Origin: Microvirga terricola
Lineage (GTDB): Bacteria; Pseudomonadota; Alphaproteobacteria; Rhizobiales; Beijerinckiaceae
DNA length: 64,000 nt
Direction of reading: 5' to 3'
NCBI RefSeq assembly: GCF_011777495.1
Contig: NZ_JAATJS010000002.1
Location: 372,001 to 436,000 of the forward strand
Below the pieces are notes generated by a model, which worked only from the letters and a program-made list of their open reading frames with translations, did no database searches and was not told where the DNA came from. Below are positions 25,799-34,022 of this stretch, in pieces. Numbering within the stretch: the first letter of the stretch is position 1; every line of letters begins with the position of its first letter. A program made the position numbers and the translations under genes.

Positions 25799-26516
25799 GG
25801 ACGGCCTCCAAAGCCGGCTTGACGGCCGGCGGACGGCGCAGGTGGGGCGAAAGCCACCACTCGATTGCCATGATGATGCGCGTGATGGTGAAGTTGAGGA
25901 TCAGGTAGATGACCCCGGCAACCACGAAGACTTCGACGGCGCGGAACGTCTGCGAGATCAGCTTCGCGGCAATGCCCGTCACTTCCATCATGGTGATGAT
26001 GGAGGCCAGCGACGTCGCCTTGACCATGAGGATGAGTTCACTGCCATAGGCCGGCAGCGCCTGACGCACGGCGATGGGGAACACGATGCGGCGGAAGAGC
26101 AGGAAGCCCGACATGCCGCAGGCCCGCGCCGCTTCAACCTGCTGGTGCGGCACCGACTGCAATCCCCCGCGAATGATCTCGCTGGCATAGGCGGCGGTGT
26201 TGAGCGTCAGCGCGAGAATGGCGCACCAATAGGGTTCGCGGAAGAAAGTCCACAATCCCCATTCCTGCAGAGTCGGGCGGAACTGGCCAAGGCCGTAATA
26301 GATCAGGAAGATCTGCACGAGTAGTGGTGAGCCGCGAAACACGAAGACATAGGCCCGCGCGAACCAGTCGAGCACCTTCACGCCGGACATGCGCATGAGC
26401 GCGAGCAGCATGGCGAAGACGGCGCCGAAGGCGACCGAGGTGAACGCGAGGTTCAGCGTCAATGGCACGCCGCTAAGGAGGCGCAGGAAGGTGTCCTGCA
26501 TGAATTCGAAATCCAT
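25791..26516 (-). CDS. Polar amino-acid ABC importer, permease subunit (HisM-like)
   Basis: This 241-residue inner-membrane protein has about five hydrophobic segments and the EAA loop [20 protein letters not shown] that contacts the ATPase. The first segments, [16 protein letters not shown] and [17 protein letters not shown], are those of the HisM/OccM group. Its ATG overlaps the stop of the upstream permease as TGATG, so the two are translationally coupled and form the heterodimeric channel. Confidence 0.92.
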   Translation of the reverse strand: MDFEFMQDTFLRLLSGVPLTLNLAFTSVAFGAVFAMLLALMRMSGVKVLDWFARAYVFVFRGSPLLVQIFLIYYGLGQFRPTLQEWGLWTFFREPYWCAILALTLNTAAYASEIIRGGLQSVPHQQVEAARACGMSGFLLFRRIVFPIAVRQALPAYGSELILMVKATSLASIITMMEVTGIAAKLISQTFRAVEVFVVAGVIYLILNFTITRIIMAIEWWLSPHLRRPPAVKPALEAVHV

Positions 26517-27238
26517 CAGGAAGCCCTCCGCATGCCGCGCATCGAATGGGTTTCCGCGCGCTGGAACAGGTATGTCGAAACCCAGGTGATGAGGAGATAG
26601 AGAATGGCTGCCGTAACGTAGAAATCGAACGGACGGCGCGTGGAACCTGCGGCGATATGCGACTGGCGCAGAAGCTCAACGAGGCCGGTGACCGAGATCA
26701 GCGCGGATTCTTTGAGAACCAGCTGCCACGTGTTTCCGAGGCCGGGGATCGCATAGCGCAGAACCTGCGGAGCGATGATGCGGCGGAACATCAGCCAGCG
26801 ATGCATGCCGACCGAACGCGCCGCTTCGATCTCGCCGCGGCTGACGACCTGAAACGCGCCCCGGAACACTTCGGCCTGGTAGGCCCCGGAGACAATGCCG
26901 ATGGCGAGCGCGCCGGTGAGAAACGCCGGTACGCCGATGAAGCCATCCTCGCCGAAGAGGCTCGCGATGGCGCCGAGTGCTGCGCTGCCGCCGAAATAGA
27001 ACAGGTAAATGACGAGAAGATCGGGAATGCCGCGGAGAATGGTGGTGTAACCGTCCGCGACGCTACGGGCGACGAGGCCGCCCGAAAGCTTCGCCCAGGC
27101 CACGAACGTGCCGAGGACGGAGCCGGCCAGGAAGCCGCAAAGAGCAACGGCCAGCGTCATGCCTGTCGCGGTGAGCAACGCGAGGCCCCAGCCTTGCGGC
27201 CCGAACCCGACGAGCTCGAAATAGCTCAAGTGCTGCAC
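26516..27238 (-). CDS. Polar amino-acid ABC importer, permease subunit (HisQ-like)
   Basis: This 240-residue membrane protein pairs with the neighbouring permease. It has GWGLALLTATGMTLAVAL at the start, RGIPDLLVIYLFYFGG, and the EAA loop GEIEAARSVGMHRWLMFRRI. These fit the HisQ/OccQ group. It follows the binding-protein gene after an 80-base gap with a strong hairpin, so it is probably made in lower amounts than the binding protein. Confidence 0.92.
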   Translation of the reverse strand: MQHLSYFELVGFGPQGWGLALLTATGMTLAVALCGFLAGSVLGTFVAWAKLSGGLVARSVADGYTTILRGIPDLLVIYLFYFGGSAALGAIASLFGEDGFIGVPAFLTGALAIGIVSGAYQAEVFRGAFQVVSRGEIEAARSVGMHRWLMFRRIIAPQVLRYAIPGLGNTWQLVLKESALISVTGLVELLRQSHIAAGSTRRPFDFYVTAAILYLLITWVSTYLFQRAETHSMRGMRRAS

Positions 27239-27258
27239 GATTGAATATCCTGCTGGGC

Positions 27259-27285
27259 GTCATCCCCGCGAGGCGCGGGGATGAC
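27259..27285 (-). repeat. Intercistronic hairpin between binding protein and permeases
   Basis: GTCATCCCCGC (27259-27269) pairs perfectly with GCGGGGATGAC (27275-27285) around a five-base loop. No U-tract follows on the minus strand, so it should not terminate fully. In comparable importers such hairpins protect the upstream message from 3' decay, allowing excess binding protein. The sequence resembles REP-like elements of alphaproteobacteria. Confidence 0.6.
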
Positions 27286-27318
27286 CGTGTGCGGGAAGGT
27301 CTTTATCGCGGAAGAGCC

Positions 27319-28164
27319 TTAGCTCTGCGGCGACATATCGACCGTGAACCACTTTTGGGTGAGCTTCTGGATTGTGCCGTCCTTGATCGCGTCCTGGATG
27401 GCCGCGTCGAACTGGCCCCTCAGCTCAGTCTCACCCTTGCGCAGACCGACCGCGACGCCACGTCCGAGAACGCCGCCCGACATGCCGCCACCGGTAATCA
27501 TCATGTTCTTGAATTCCGGCTGGTCGAGCGTCGCCTTCAGCGAGGAATGCGCGGCGAAGATTGCGTCCACACGGCCCGCCGCGAGGTCGAGATCGTGCTG
27601 CTCGGTGGTCTTGTACTCGCGGATGGTGATGACGTCCTTGAGATACTTTTCCAGGAACGCCGAGTTCACGGTAGAGCCCTGGACGCCGACGGTCTTGCCC
27701 TTCAGAAGGGTCTTCCACTCGTCGATCATCGTCTGGGCGCCAGCAGCATCCTTATCCAGGTTGGCGCGCTGTCCAAGGCCCGCCAGTTTTGCGATGGCTG
27801 AGCCCTTCATGGTCGCGAAGCCATGGAGACCGGAGGCGTAGGGGCGCGAAAAGTCGATGACCTCAAGGCGTTTGTCGGTGATGTTCATGCCGGCCATGAT
27901 GGCATCGTATTTCTTGGCGTTGAGCGCCGGAATGATGCCGTCCCAGTCCTGGGCGACGATCTCGCACTTGACCTTCATGCGGGCGCAGAGGTCGTTGGCG
28001 AGGTCGATCTCGAAGCCTTCGAGCTTGCCGCCCGCGCCCGTGAAGTTCCACGGAGCATAGGCGCCTTCGGTGGCGATCTTGACCGTCTTGCCCTGGGCTG
28101 CCGCGCCGCCGATGGCGAGGGCGGAGGCCAGCAGGCCAAGGCCGAATGCCTTGAACAGTTTCAT
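27319..28164 (-). CDS. Periplasmic amino-acid-binding protein, copy 1
   Basis: This 281-residue protein has a signal peptide (about 1-23, ending GGAAAQ) and the family 3 solute-binding fold of the HisJ/ArgT/OccT group. EGAYAPWNFTGAGGKLEGFEIDLANDL near the N-terminus contains the ligand-facing aromatic and acidic residues, and KGKTVGVQGST is the hinge strand. It is 281 residues long, like copy 2 at 28391. Residues 14-96 are nearly identical to copy 2, the rest is clearly diverged. It directly precedes the permease genes. Its promoter must lie in 28165-28340, since a terminator closes copy 2. Confidence 0.93.
   Translation of the reverse strand: MKLFKAFGLGLLASALAIGGAAAQGKTVKIATEGAYAPWNFTGAGGKLEGFEIDLANDLCARMKVKCEIVAQDWDGIIPALNAKKYDAIMAGMNITDKRLEVIDFSRPYASGLHGFATMKGSAIAKLAGLGQRANLDKDAAGAQTMIDEWKTLLKGKTVGVQGSTVNSAFLEKYLKDVITIREYKTTEQHDLDLAAGRVDAIFAAHSSLKATLDQPEFKNMMITGGGMSGGVLGRGVAVGLRKGETELRGQFDAAIQDAIKDGTIQKLTQKWFTVDMSPQS
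27875..28123 (-). repeat. 249-bp near-identical segment shared by the two binding-protein genes (copy 1)
   Basis: Compared base by base with 28947-29195, I count 6 differences and no gap in 249 bases, whereas similarity falls abruptly on both sides. The conserved offset is 1072 bp. Confidence 0.88.
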
Positions 28165-28340
28165 CGTCGTTCCCTGTTATTGAACTTGTTGAGCCGTTTC
28201 ACCCGATCTCCCGGCGGACCCGCAGGGAGCGGTGACCGGCCCGAAAAGTAACAGCCAAAAGCCAAGCCAGCGCAAGCCCCCATGGTGCCGATTAACCCGA
28301 TCGGGCTGACGTTTTCAGTCGCACTTTGCCTTGGTTCATA

Positions 28341-28369
28341 CAAAAAGGGCGCGGTCGGAACCGCGCCCT
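28341..28369 (-). terminator. Terminator of binding-protein gene copy 2
   Basis: A 10-bp stem (28346-28355 with 28360-28369, loop CGGA) is followed on the minus strand by TTTTTG. It separates copy 2 from copy 1, so copy 2 forms its own transcription unit. Confidence 0.88.
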
Positions 28370-28390
28370 GTCGTGTTGTTGATAGCCGGA

Positions 28391-29236
28391 TCAGCTCTTC
28401 GGGCTGATGTCGACCTTGAACCACTTCATCGACAGCTTCTTGACCGTGCCGTCCTTGATGGCGGCATCGATCGCCTCGTTGAAAGCCTTCTTCAGGTCCT
28501 GGTCCTGCTTGCGCAGGCCGACGCCGACGCCGGCGCCGAGCATGCCGCCGGTGATCGACGGGCCGACCAGGGCGTAGTCCTTGAATTCGGGCTTCTCGAG
28601 CGTGCCCATGATCGAGGTCGCATCCGCGAGAACCGCATCGATGCGGCCGGCGGCGAGGTCGAGGTCGTGGGCTTCAGTGGTCTTGTACTCGCGGATTTCG
28701 GCGGTGCCCTTCAGGTACTTGTCGGCGAAATTCGCGTGGATGGTCGAGCCCTGGACGCCGACGGTCTTGCCCTTCAGGAGCGCCTTGGTGGCCTCGATCG
28801 CCTTTTCGGCATCAGCCTGCTGGTTGGTCAGATTGAAGGCCTGGCCGGTGCCCGGCATCTTGGCCAGCGGTGAGCTCTTGGCGACGAGGAAGCCGTTCGG
28901 GCCGTTGGCATAGGCGGCAGAGAAATCGATGGTCTTCTTGCGCTCTTCGGTGATGCTCATGCCGGCCATGATGGCATCGTACTTCTTGGCGTTGAGCGCC
29001 GGAATGATGCCGTCCCAGTCCTGGGCCACGATCTCGCACTTGACCTTCATGCGGGCGCAGAGGTCGTTGGCGAGGTCGATCTCGAAGCCATCGAGCTTGC
29101 CGCCCGCGCCCGTGAAGTTCCACGGAGCATAGGCACCTTCGGTGGCGATCTTGACCGTCTTGCCCTGGGCCGCCGCGCCGCCGATGGCGAGGGCGCTGCC
29201 GACGAGGGCCAGACTGACGGTTTTGAAGAACTTCAT
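28391..29236 (-). CDS. Periplasmic amino-acid-binding protein, copy 2
   Basis: This paralogue of the protein at 27319 is also 281 residues long, with a signal peptide ending GGAAAQ and the same binding-site segment. The C-terminal lobe differs in many positions, for example SITEERKKTIDFSAAYANGP, so its ligand may differ. ATG 29236 follows AAGGGA; a longer frame upstream is not supported. It lies before copy 1 but ends in its own terminator, like the argT-hisJ pair of enterobacteria in which two binding proteins use one membrane complex. Confidence 0.92.
   Translation of the reverse strand: MKFFKTVSLALVGSALAIGGAAAQGKTVKIATEGAYAPWNFTGAGGKLDGFEIDLANDLCARMKVKCEIVAQDWDGIIPALNAKKYDAIMAGMSITEERKKTIDFSAAYANGPNGFLVAKSSPLAKMPGTGQAFNLTNQQADAEKAIEATKALLKGKTVGVQGSTIHANFADKYLKGTAEIREYKTTEAHDLDLAAGRIDAVLADATSIMGTLEKPEFKDYALVGPSITGGMLGAGVGVGLRKQDQDLKKAFNEAIDAAIKDGTVKKLSMKWFKVDISPKS
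28947..29195 (-). repeat. 249-bp near-identical segment shared by the two binding-protein genes (copy 2)
   Basis: This is the partner of 27875-28123, with 6 differences counted by eye over 249 bases including synonymous positions. It covers codons 14-96 of the gene. Confidence 0.88.
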
Positions 29237-29360
29237 AATCGTTCCCTTGTTTTGAGAGACTCGCGCTTGGCGGCGAGCCTTGCTTCCCGCGATCGTGGAG
29301 ACCGCGCCGAAACGCAGTAACCGCCAATCCGGCAAAAAAGGCAAGCGCCGGTTGCAGGGG

Positions 29361-30059
29361 CTAAACAACTCTTAGAGTGATCTGGCCCAGCCCCTCGATT
29401 GCTCCGGTCATGGTCTGACCTTGCGCCACCGCGCCCACGCCCTCAGGGGTGCCGGAAAAGATGACATCGCCGGGGAAAAGCTCGAAATAGGCCGAAAGAT
29501 AGGAAATTTGTTCGGCCACGGACCAGACCATGTCCGAGAGGTCAGCCTTCTGGCGCTGAACCCCGTCCACGCTCAAGGAAATCGTTCCGCTCGTCGGGTG
29601 GCCGACACGGGATGTGGGGAAAAGTGGGCCGACTGGCCCCGAATGGTCCGCCGCCTTGCCGAGTTCCCAAGGGCGGCGCAGTTGCTTGGCCTCGTCCTGA
29701 AGGTCGCGGCGAGTCATATCAAGGCCGACGGCGTAGCCGAAGACATGGTCGAGCGCCTGCGAGACCGGGATATCCCGGCCGCCCTTGGCGAGCGCGACCA
29801 CCATCTCGATTTCGAAATGATAGTTCGCGGTCTTGGGCGGGTAGGGGTGATCGACCGTCCGGCCCTGGGGCACGACCTGCAGCGCATCGGCCGGCTTCAT
29901 GAAGAAGAACGGCGGTTCACGGGTCGGATCCCCGCCCATCTCCCGCGCATGGGCAGCATAGTTGCGCCCGACGCAATAGACCCGGCGCACGGGAAATAGA
30001 TCGCTCGAATCGGCGATTGGAAGGGCAGGGAGCTGGGGAGCAGGAATGACATAAGCCAT
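29361..30059 (-). CDS. Fumarylacetoacetate hydrolase-family enzyme
   Basis: This 232-residue protein belongs to the FAH family of C-C bond hydrolases, decarboxylases and isomerases acting on acylpyruvates. Metal ligands are visible in NYHFEIEMVVAL (E-x-E) and GLDMTRRDLQ (Asp); the lid start CVGRNYAAHAREMG and the end FSGTPEGVGAVAQGQTM are typical of the YcgM/FAHD1 group. ATG 30059 gives the normal length; upstream in-frame residues look non-coding. It is divergent from the FAD dehydrogenase gene. Acylpyruvase or oxaloacetate decarboxylase activity is plausible. Confidence 0.88.
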   Translation of the reverse strand: MAYVIPAPQLPALPIADSSDLFPVRRVYCVGRNYAAHAREMGGDPTREPPFFFMKPADALQVVPQGRTVDHPYPPKTANYHFEIEMVVALAKGGRDIPVSQALDHVFGYAVGLDMTRRDLQDEAKQLRRPWELGKAADHSGPVGPLFPTSRVGHPTSGTISLSVDGVQRQKADLSDMVWSVAEQISYLSAYFELFPGDVIFSGTPEGVGAVAQGQTMTGAIEGLGQITLRVV

Positions 30060-30198
30060 TGGGAAATCCGCGAGCGCTGGTGGGTTATGGGGTTCTCTGA
30101 GCCCGGCCTTCCTGTGAGGCTGGCCGGACTTCTTCTTCCTACACCTTGCGATCCGGGCCACAAGACGCAATGACTAGGTTCGCTTACGAGGAGTGAGG

Positions 30199-31668
30199 AT
30201 GGCGATCCCGTCGGCCGTCGGCAAAACCCTGATCGAGACCCTGACCGCGAGGCTCGGGGAAGCCTCCGTTTTGACCGACGCGGGGTCCAAGGAACCCTAT
30301 CTCACCGAGACGCGGGGCCTTTATCGGGGGGATGCGCTTGCCGTGGTGCGGCCTCGCGACTGCGACGAGGTGTCGTTCGTCGTCGGCGAATGTGCCCGGG
30401 CCGGTATCCCGGTCGTGCCGCAGGGCGGCAATACGGGGCTTGTGGGCGGCGGCGTGCCCTTCGGCGGGGTGGTCCTGTCGCTGACCCGTCTCGACCGCAT
30501 TCGCGAGATCGACGGCTCGAACGCCACGATCACCGTCGAGGCCGGCTGCATCCTCAAGACGGTGCAGGATGCGGCGGATGCGGCGGGCTATCTCTTTCCG
30601 CTTTCGTTGGCCTCCGAAGGCTCATGCCGGATCGGCGGCAACCTCGCGACGAACGCGGGCGGCACCGCTGTCCTTCGCTACGGCAACATGCGCGAACTGG
30701 CCCTCGGCCTCGAAGTCGTGCTCGCGGACGGACGCGTCTGGCACGGCCTCAAAGGGCTTCGCAAGGACAACACGGGCTACGACCTGCGCGATCTTTTCAT
30801 TGGCTCGGAAGGCACGCTCGGTGTCATCACGGCGGCGGTGCTGAAACTTTTCCCCAAACCACAGGCGCGGGTGACGGCGTTCGTGGCGACGGCCTCGACG
30901 CATAAAGCGCTGAACCTATTCGAGCGGCTGCGCGAGAGCGCCGGCGATCAACTCACCGCCTTCGAATACCTGCCGGAGTTCGGCCTCGAGATCGTGCTCA
31001 AGCACAAGTCCGGCGCGGTCCGCCCGCTCTCTGATCGCTATCCATCGTACGCACTGATCGAATTGTCGTCGCCACAAAAGGACGCTGATCTACAAGGCCG
31101 TCTTGAGACCATTCTCGGGGCGGCGATGGAAGATGGGCTCGTGGACGACGCGGTGCTCGGGTCGAGCGAGGCGCAGAGCCTCGCGCTCTGGGCGCTGCGC
31201 GAAAGCCTGTCGGAAGTGCAACGTTACGAGGGCGGTTCGATCAAGCACGATGTCGCCGTGCCCGTGTCGCGCGTTGCGGAATTTATCGAAGCCGCAACCA
31301 AGGCCTGCGAGGCGGAGATGCCGGGGTTGCGCGTCTGCGCCTTCGGCCATTTTGGCGACGGCAATATTCACTTCAACCTGTCGCAGCCCGTCGGCATGGA
31401 CAAACAGGCCTTCCTCGCAGAGTGGGGCCGCTTCAACCACATCGTCCACGATATCGTCAACGCCATGGGCGGATCGATTTCCGCCGAGCATGGAATCGGC
31501 CTCATCAAGCGCGATGAGCTGAAGCTCTACAAGGACCCCGTTGCGCTCGACCTGATGCGCGCGCTTAAACAGACTCTCGATCCTCAAAACATTCTCAACC
31601 CCGGAAAGGTCATCGCGCTCGGCGACAACAAATCCGCATCGTTTTCGGCACTCACAGGACAATCATGA
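30199..31668 (+). CDS. FAD-linked D-2-hydroxyacid dehydrogenase (D-2-hydroxyglutarate/D-lactate type)
   Basis: This 489-residue flavoprotein has the FAD-binding loop in PQGGNTGLVGGGVPFGG and LASEGSCRIGGNLATNAGG, and the C-terminal domain with CAFGHFGDGNIHFNLSQP and EHGIGLIKRDEL, whose histidines bind metal and substrate. It would oxidise a D-2-hydroxyacid and pass electrons to a quinone or flavoprotein. The lengthy ending LDPQNILNPGKVI is standard. ATG 30199 follows AGGAGTGAGG. Its stop overlaps the kdgK start as ATGA, suggesting sugar-acid metabolism. Confidence 0.88.
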   Translation: MAIPSAVGKTLIETLTARLGEASVLTDAGSKEPYLTETRGLYRGDALAVVRPRDCDEVSFVVGECARAGIPVVPQGGNTGLVGGGVPFGGVVLSLTRLDRIREIDGSNATITVEAGCILKTVQDAADAAGYLFPLSLASEGSCRIGGNLATNAGGTAVLRYGNMRELALGLEVVLADGRVWHGLKGLRKDNTGYDLRDLFIGSEGTLGVITAAVLKLFPKPQARVTAFVATASTHKALNLFERLRESAGDQLTAFEYLPEFGLEIVLKHKSGAVRPLSDRYPSYALIELSSPQKDADLQGRLETILGAAMEDGLVDDAVLGSSEAQSLALWALRESLSEVQRYEGGSIKHDVAVPVSRVAEFIEAATKACEAEMPGLRVCAFGHFGDGNIHFNLSQPVGMDKQAFLAEWGRFNHIVHDIVNAMGGSISAEHGIGLIKRDELKLYKDPVALDLMRALKQTLDPQNILNPGKVIALGDNKSASFSALTGQS

Positions 31669-32588
31669 AATCGATCGATCTTCTGACCTTCGGCGAGCCG
31701 TTGATGGAGTTCGCCGAGGTCGAGCGACAGGGTGAGCGACTCTATCTGCCGGGCTTCGGCGGCGACGTGTCCAACACCGCCGTTGCGGCTGCGCGGCAGG
31801 GCGCGAGGGTTGCGATTTTCACGGCTGTTGGTGGCGACTCGTTCGGGCAAGATTTTCTCAAACTCTGGGATCGGGAAGACATCGACCGCTCGTCGGTGAT
31901 CGTGCGCAAGGACGGGCGCACGGGCGCTTACTTCATCAGCTATGGCGAGGAGGGGCACGTCTTCTCCTATGCGCGGGCTGGCTCGGCCGCGAGCCTTGTG
32001 ACAGTTGGCGAATTGCCGTTGGCGCAGATTGCGGCATCGCGCGTGCTGCATGTTTCCGGCATCAGCCAAGCGATTTCCGAGAGCTGCGCCGATGCGGTCT
32101 TCGGCGCTATCCGTCACGCGAAAGCGAGCGATACGGTTGTCAGCTACGACACCAATTTGCGCCTGCGGCTTTGGCCGCTTGATCGTGCGCGCGCGATCAT
32201 TCACGGCGCAGTCGCGCTGTCCGACATCGCGTTGCCCGGCCTCGACGATGCACAGCAACTCACAGGCCTCGACCGCGCGGAGGACGTCTGCGCGTTTTAT
32301 CTCAATCTCGGCTGTAGCGTCGTCGCGTTGACTATGGGCAAATCAGGCACGATGGTTGCGACGTCGGACCGTCTCGAGGTCATTCCGGCGCGCCCCGTGT
32401 CGGCCATCGATGCGACCGGCGCGGGCGATACCTTCGACGGCGCTTTTCTGGCGGAGTGGGTGGTTCACCGCGACGCGTTCCGCGCGGCGGCTTATGCGAA
32501 TGCGGCGGCGGCTCTTTCGACGCTCGGACGAGGCGCGGTTGCGCCCATGCCGCAGCGCGCGAAGGTCGAGGCGTTCATTCGCCAGTGA
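31665..32588 (+). CDS. kdgK: PfkB-family sugar kinase, probable 2-keto-3-deoxygluconate kinase
   Basis: This 307-residue kinase starts with LLTFGEPLMEF and GDVSNTAVAAARQG, residues typical of KDG kinases, and has the PfkB signature DATGAGDTFDGAFLAEW with the catalytic Asp in GAGD (about 250). Phosphorylation of 2-keto-3-deoxygluconate would feed the Entner-Doudoroff pathway. It overlaps the dehydrogenase gene as ATGA. Its last 14 bases overlap the convergent ybaK gene. Fructokinase specificity cannot be excluded. Confidence 0.8.
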   Translation: MKSIDLLTFGEPLMEFAEVERQGERLYLPGFGGDVSNTAVAAARQGARVAIFTAVGGDSFGQDFLKLWDREDIDRSSVIVRKDGRTGAYFISYGEEGHVFSYARAGSAASLVTVGELPLAQIAASRVLHVSGISQAISESCADAVFGAIRHAKASDTVVSYDTNLRLRLWPLDRARAIIHGAVALSDIALPGLDDAQQLTGLDRAEDVCAFYLNLGCSVVALTMGKSGTMVATSDRLEVIPARPVSAIDATGAGDTFDGAFLAEWVVHRDAFRAAAYANAAAALSTLGRGAVAPMPQRAKVEAFIRQ

Positions 32589-33060
32589 CGGCGATAACGG
32601 TCGCGTCGACCGCCTGAGCGAGCGCTTTCGGCTCAACGGAAAACACCGTTTGCGGTGTGCCGGCGGCAGCCCAAACGACAGGGTGATCGAGAAGATCGCG
32701 ATCGATGAACGTGCGCATCGGCGTGTCGTGCCCGAAAGGCGGTATGCCGCCGATGGCATAGCCGGTCCACGCCCGCACCTGTGCCGCGTCGGGGCGCGTC
32801 AACGCCTCGCCGATGGTGCGCGTTACGCCTTCCTGATCGACACGGTTTTTGCCGGAGACGAGCAGAAGATAAGGGGTGCCGCTCGTCGCCCCTTGAAAAA
32901 CGAGAGACTTGACGATCTGGCCCACGGCGCATTCACACGCGGCGGCGGCTTCCTCCGCCGTACGTGTCGATTGCGGCATCTCGCGAATGAGAACATCGAG
33001 ACGAAGCTCCGCAGCTGCGCGCTGCACGCGCTGCGTGCTGGGAGGAAGTTGAACGTTCAT
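32575..33060 (-). CDS. YbaK/EbsC-type aminoacyl-tRNA deacylase
   Basis: This 161-residue protein has the YbaK/ProX fold: TAEEAAAACECAVGQIVKSLVFQ with the catalytic lysine region, LLLVSGKNRVD, and GYAIGGIPPFGHD. It would remove wrongly attached amino acids from tRNA (for example Cys- or Ala-tRNA-Pro). Because it lacks the rest of prolyl-tRNA synthetase it is a free-standing editing enzyme. Its ATG overlaps the stop of the metallophosphoesterase gene as ATGA. Confidence 0.88.
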   Translation of the reverse strand: MNVQLPPSTQRVQRAAAELRLDVLIREMPQSTRTAEEAAAACECAVGQIVKSLVFQGATSGTPYLLLVSGKNRVDQEGVTRTIGEALTRPDAAQVRAWTGYAIGGIPPFGHDTPMRTFIDRDLLDHPVVWAAAGTPQTVFSVEPKALAQAVDATVIAVTGE

Positions 33061-33968
33061 GAGTCCTCCGCAAGTGTATGGGGTGTAAGCGAGAGAAGGC
33101 CGAGGCTGCCGAAGCTTCCATCCGGCTTCAATCCGCGCCGCTCCGCCCTGATCGTGAATCCGGCTTCCGTCTGGTTGATCTCGAAGAGATGATAGCCCGC
33201 GCGGTGCGTCGCTGTTCCGCTGCCCGCAGAGGCGGAGGGCGCACCGACAACCGGCATGAGGCCCCGCGGCCCCGGCAGATGCGCCACCGATCCCACATGG
33301 TTGTGACCGTGCAGGACAAGCTCGGCACCAACCCGCGCGATCATCGCTTCGAAGGCGCGTGCGTCTTTGAGATTACGACCGGCCGATGTGCCGCCGACAT
33401 GCGGTGGGTGATGGATCAGCACGATGCGAAAACAAGATTCATCCTCCCCCAGATCGCGCAAAAGATGCTCCGCCGCCATCATCTGCTGGCGGCCGATCCG
33501 TCCGCTCGCGATGAAGGGCATTGTCGGGATCGCGGAAGAAAGACCGATCAGCGCGATGGAGCCGTAACGGCGCAGAAACGGAAACACGCGCTCCGATCCG
33601 TCGTCGCTTCGTGTCCAGGGGCCGACCTCCCGCAGCAATCCCTCGAGTGCACCTGGCACATAGGCATCATGATTGCCGGGCACGAAGCTGACATGCTCGG
33701 GATCGCCCAAGCCTTCCAGGAACACGCGCGACGTCGCCCATTCGCTCGGCAAGCCGATATTGCAGGTGTCGCCTGTGCAGGCGATGTGTGTTGGGTGCTG
33801 TGCGCGAAGATCCGCGACCAGCGTGGCCAAAAGGGCCATGTCGTGCGCTTCGCGGCGGCTGCGTTGCCAGTTGATCCAGCCGGTCAGGCGCTTGCTCATC
33901 AATTGCCGCAGCTGGGGCCGGGGAAGCGGCCCCACATGGGGGTCTGAGAGATGCGCGAGGCGGAACAT
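33057..33968 (-). CDS. Calcineurin-like metallophosphoesterase
   Basis: This 303-residue cytoplasmic protein has all five metal-site motifs: HLSDPHVG (6-13), TGDTCNIG, PGNHDAY, IHHPPH and LHGHNH. The second motif has T-G-D-T-C where many relatives have G-D. The family includes cyclic nucleotide, lipid A precursor and protein phosphatases; this one is a general member with no clear substrate. It is translationally coupled to ybaK. Confidence 0.87.
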   Translation of the reverse strand: MFRLAHLSDPHVGPLPRPQLRQLMSKRLTGWINWQRSRREAHDMALLATLVADLRAQHPTHIACTGDTCNIGLPSEWATSRVFLEGLGDPEHVSFVPGNHDAYVPGALEGLLREVGPWTRSDDGSERVFPFLRRYGSIALIGLSSAIPTMPFIASGRIGRQQMMAAEHLLRDLGEDESCFRIVLIHHPPHVGGTSAGRNLKDARAFEAMIARVGAELVLHGHNHVGSVAHLPGPRGLMPVVGAPSASAGSGTATHRAGYHLFEINQTEAGFTIRAERRGLKPDGSFGSLGLLSLTPHTLAEDS

Positions 33969-34022
33969 GGCGGCCCGATGGTTGGAAAGGCCGGCGAGAG
34001 TTCGCCGACCCGGCCGCCCGCG

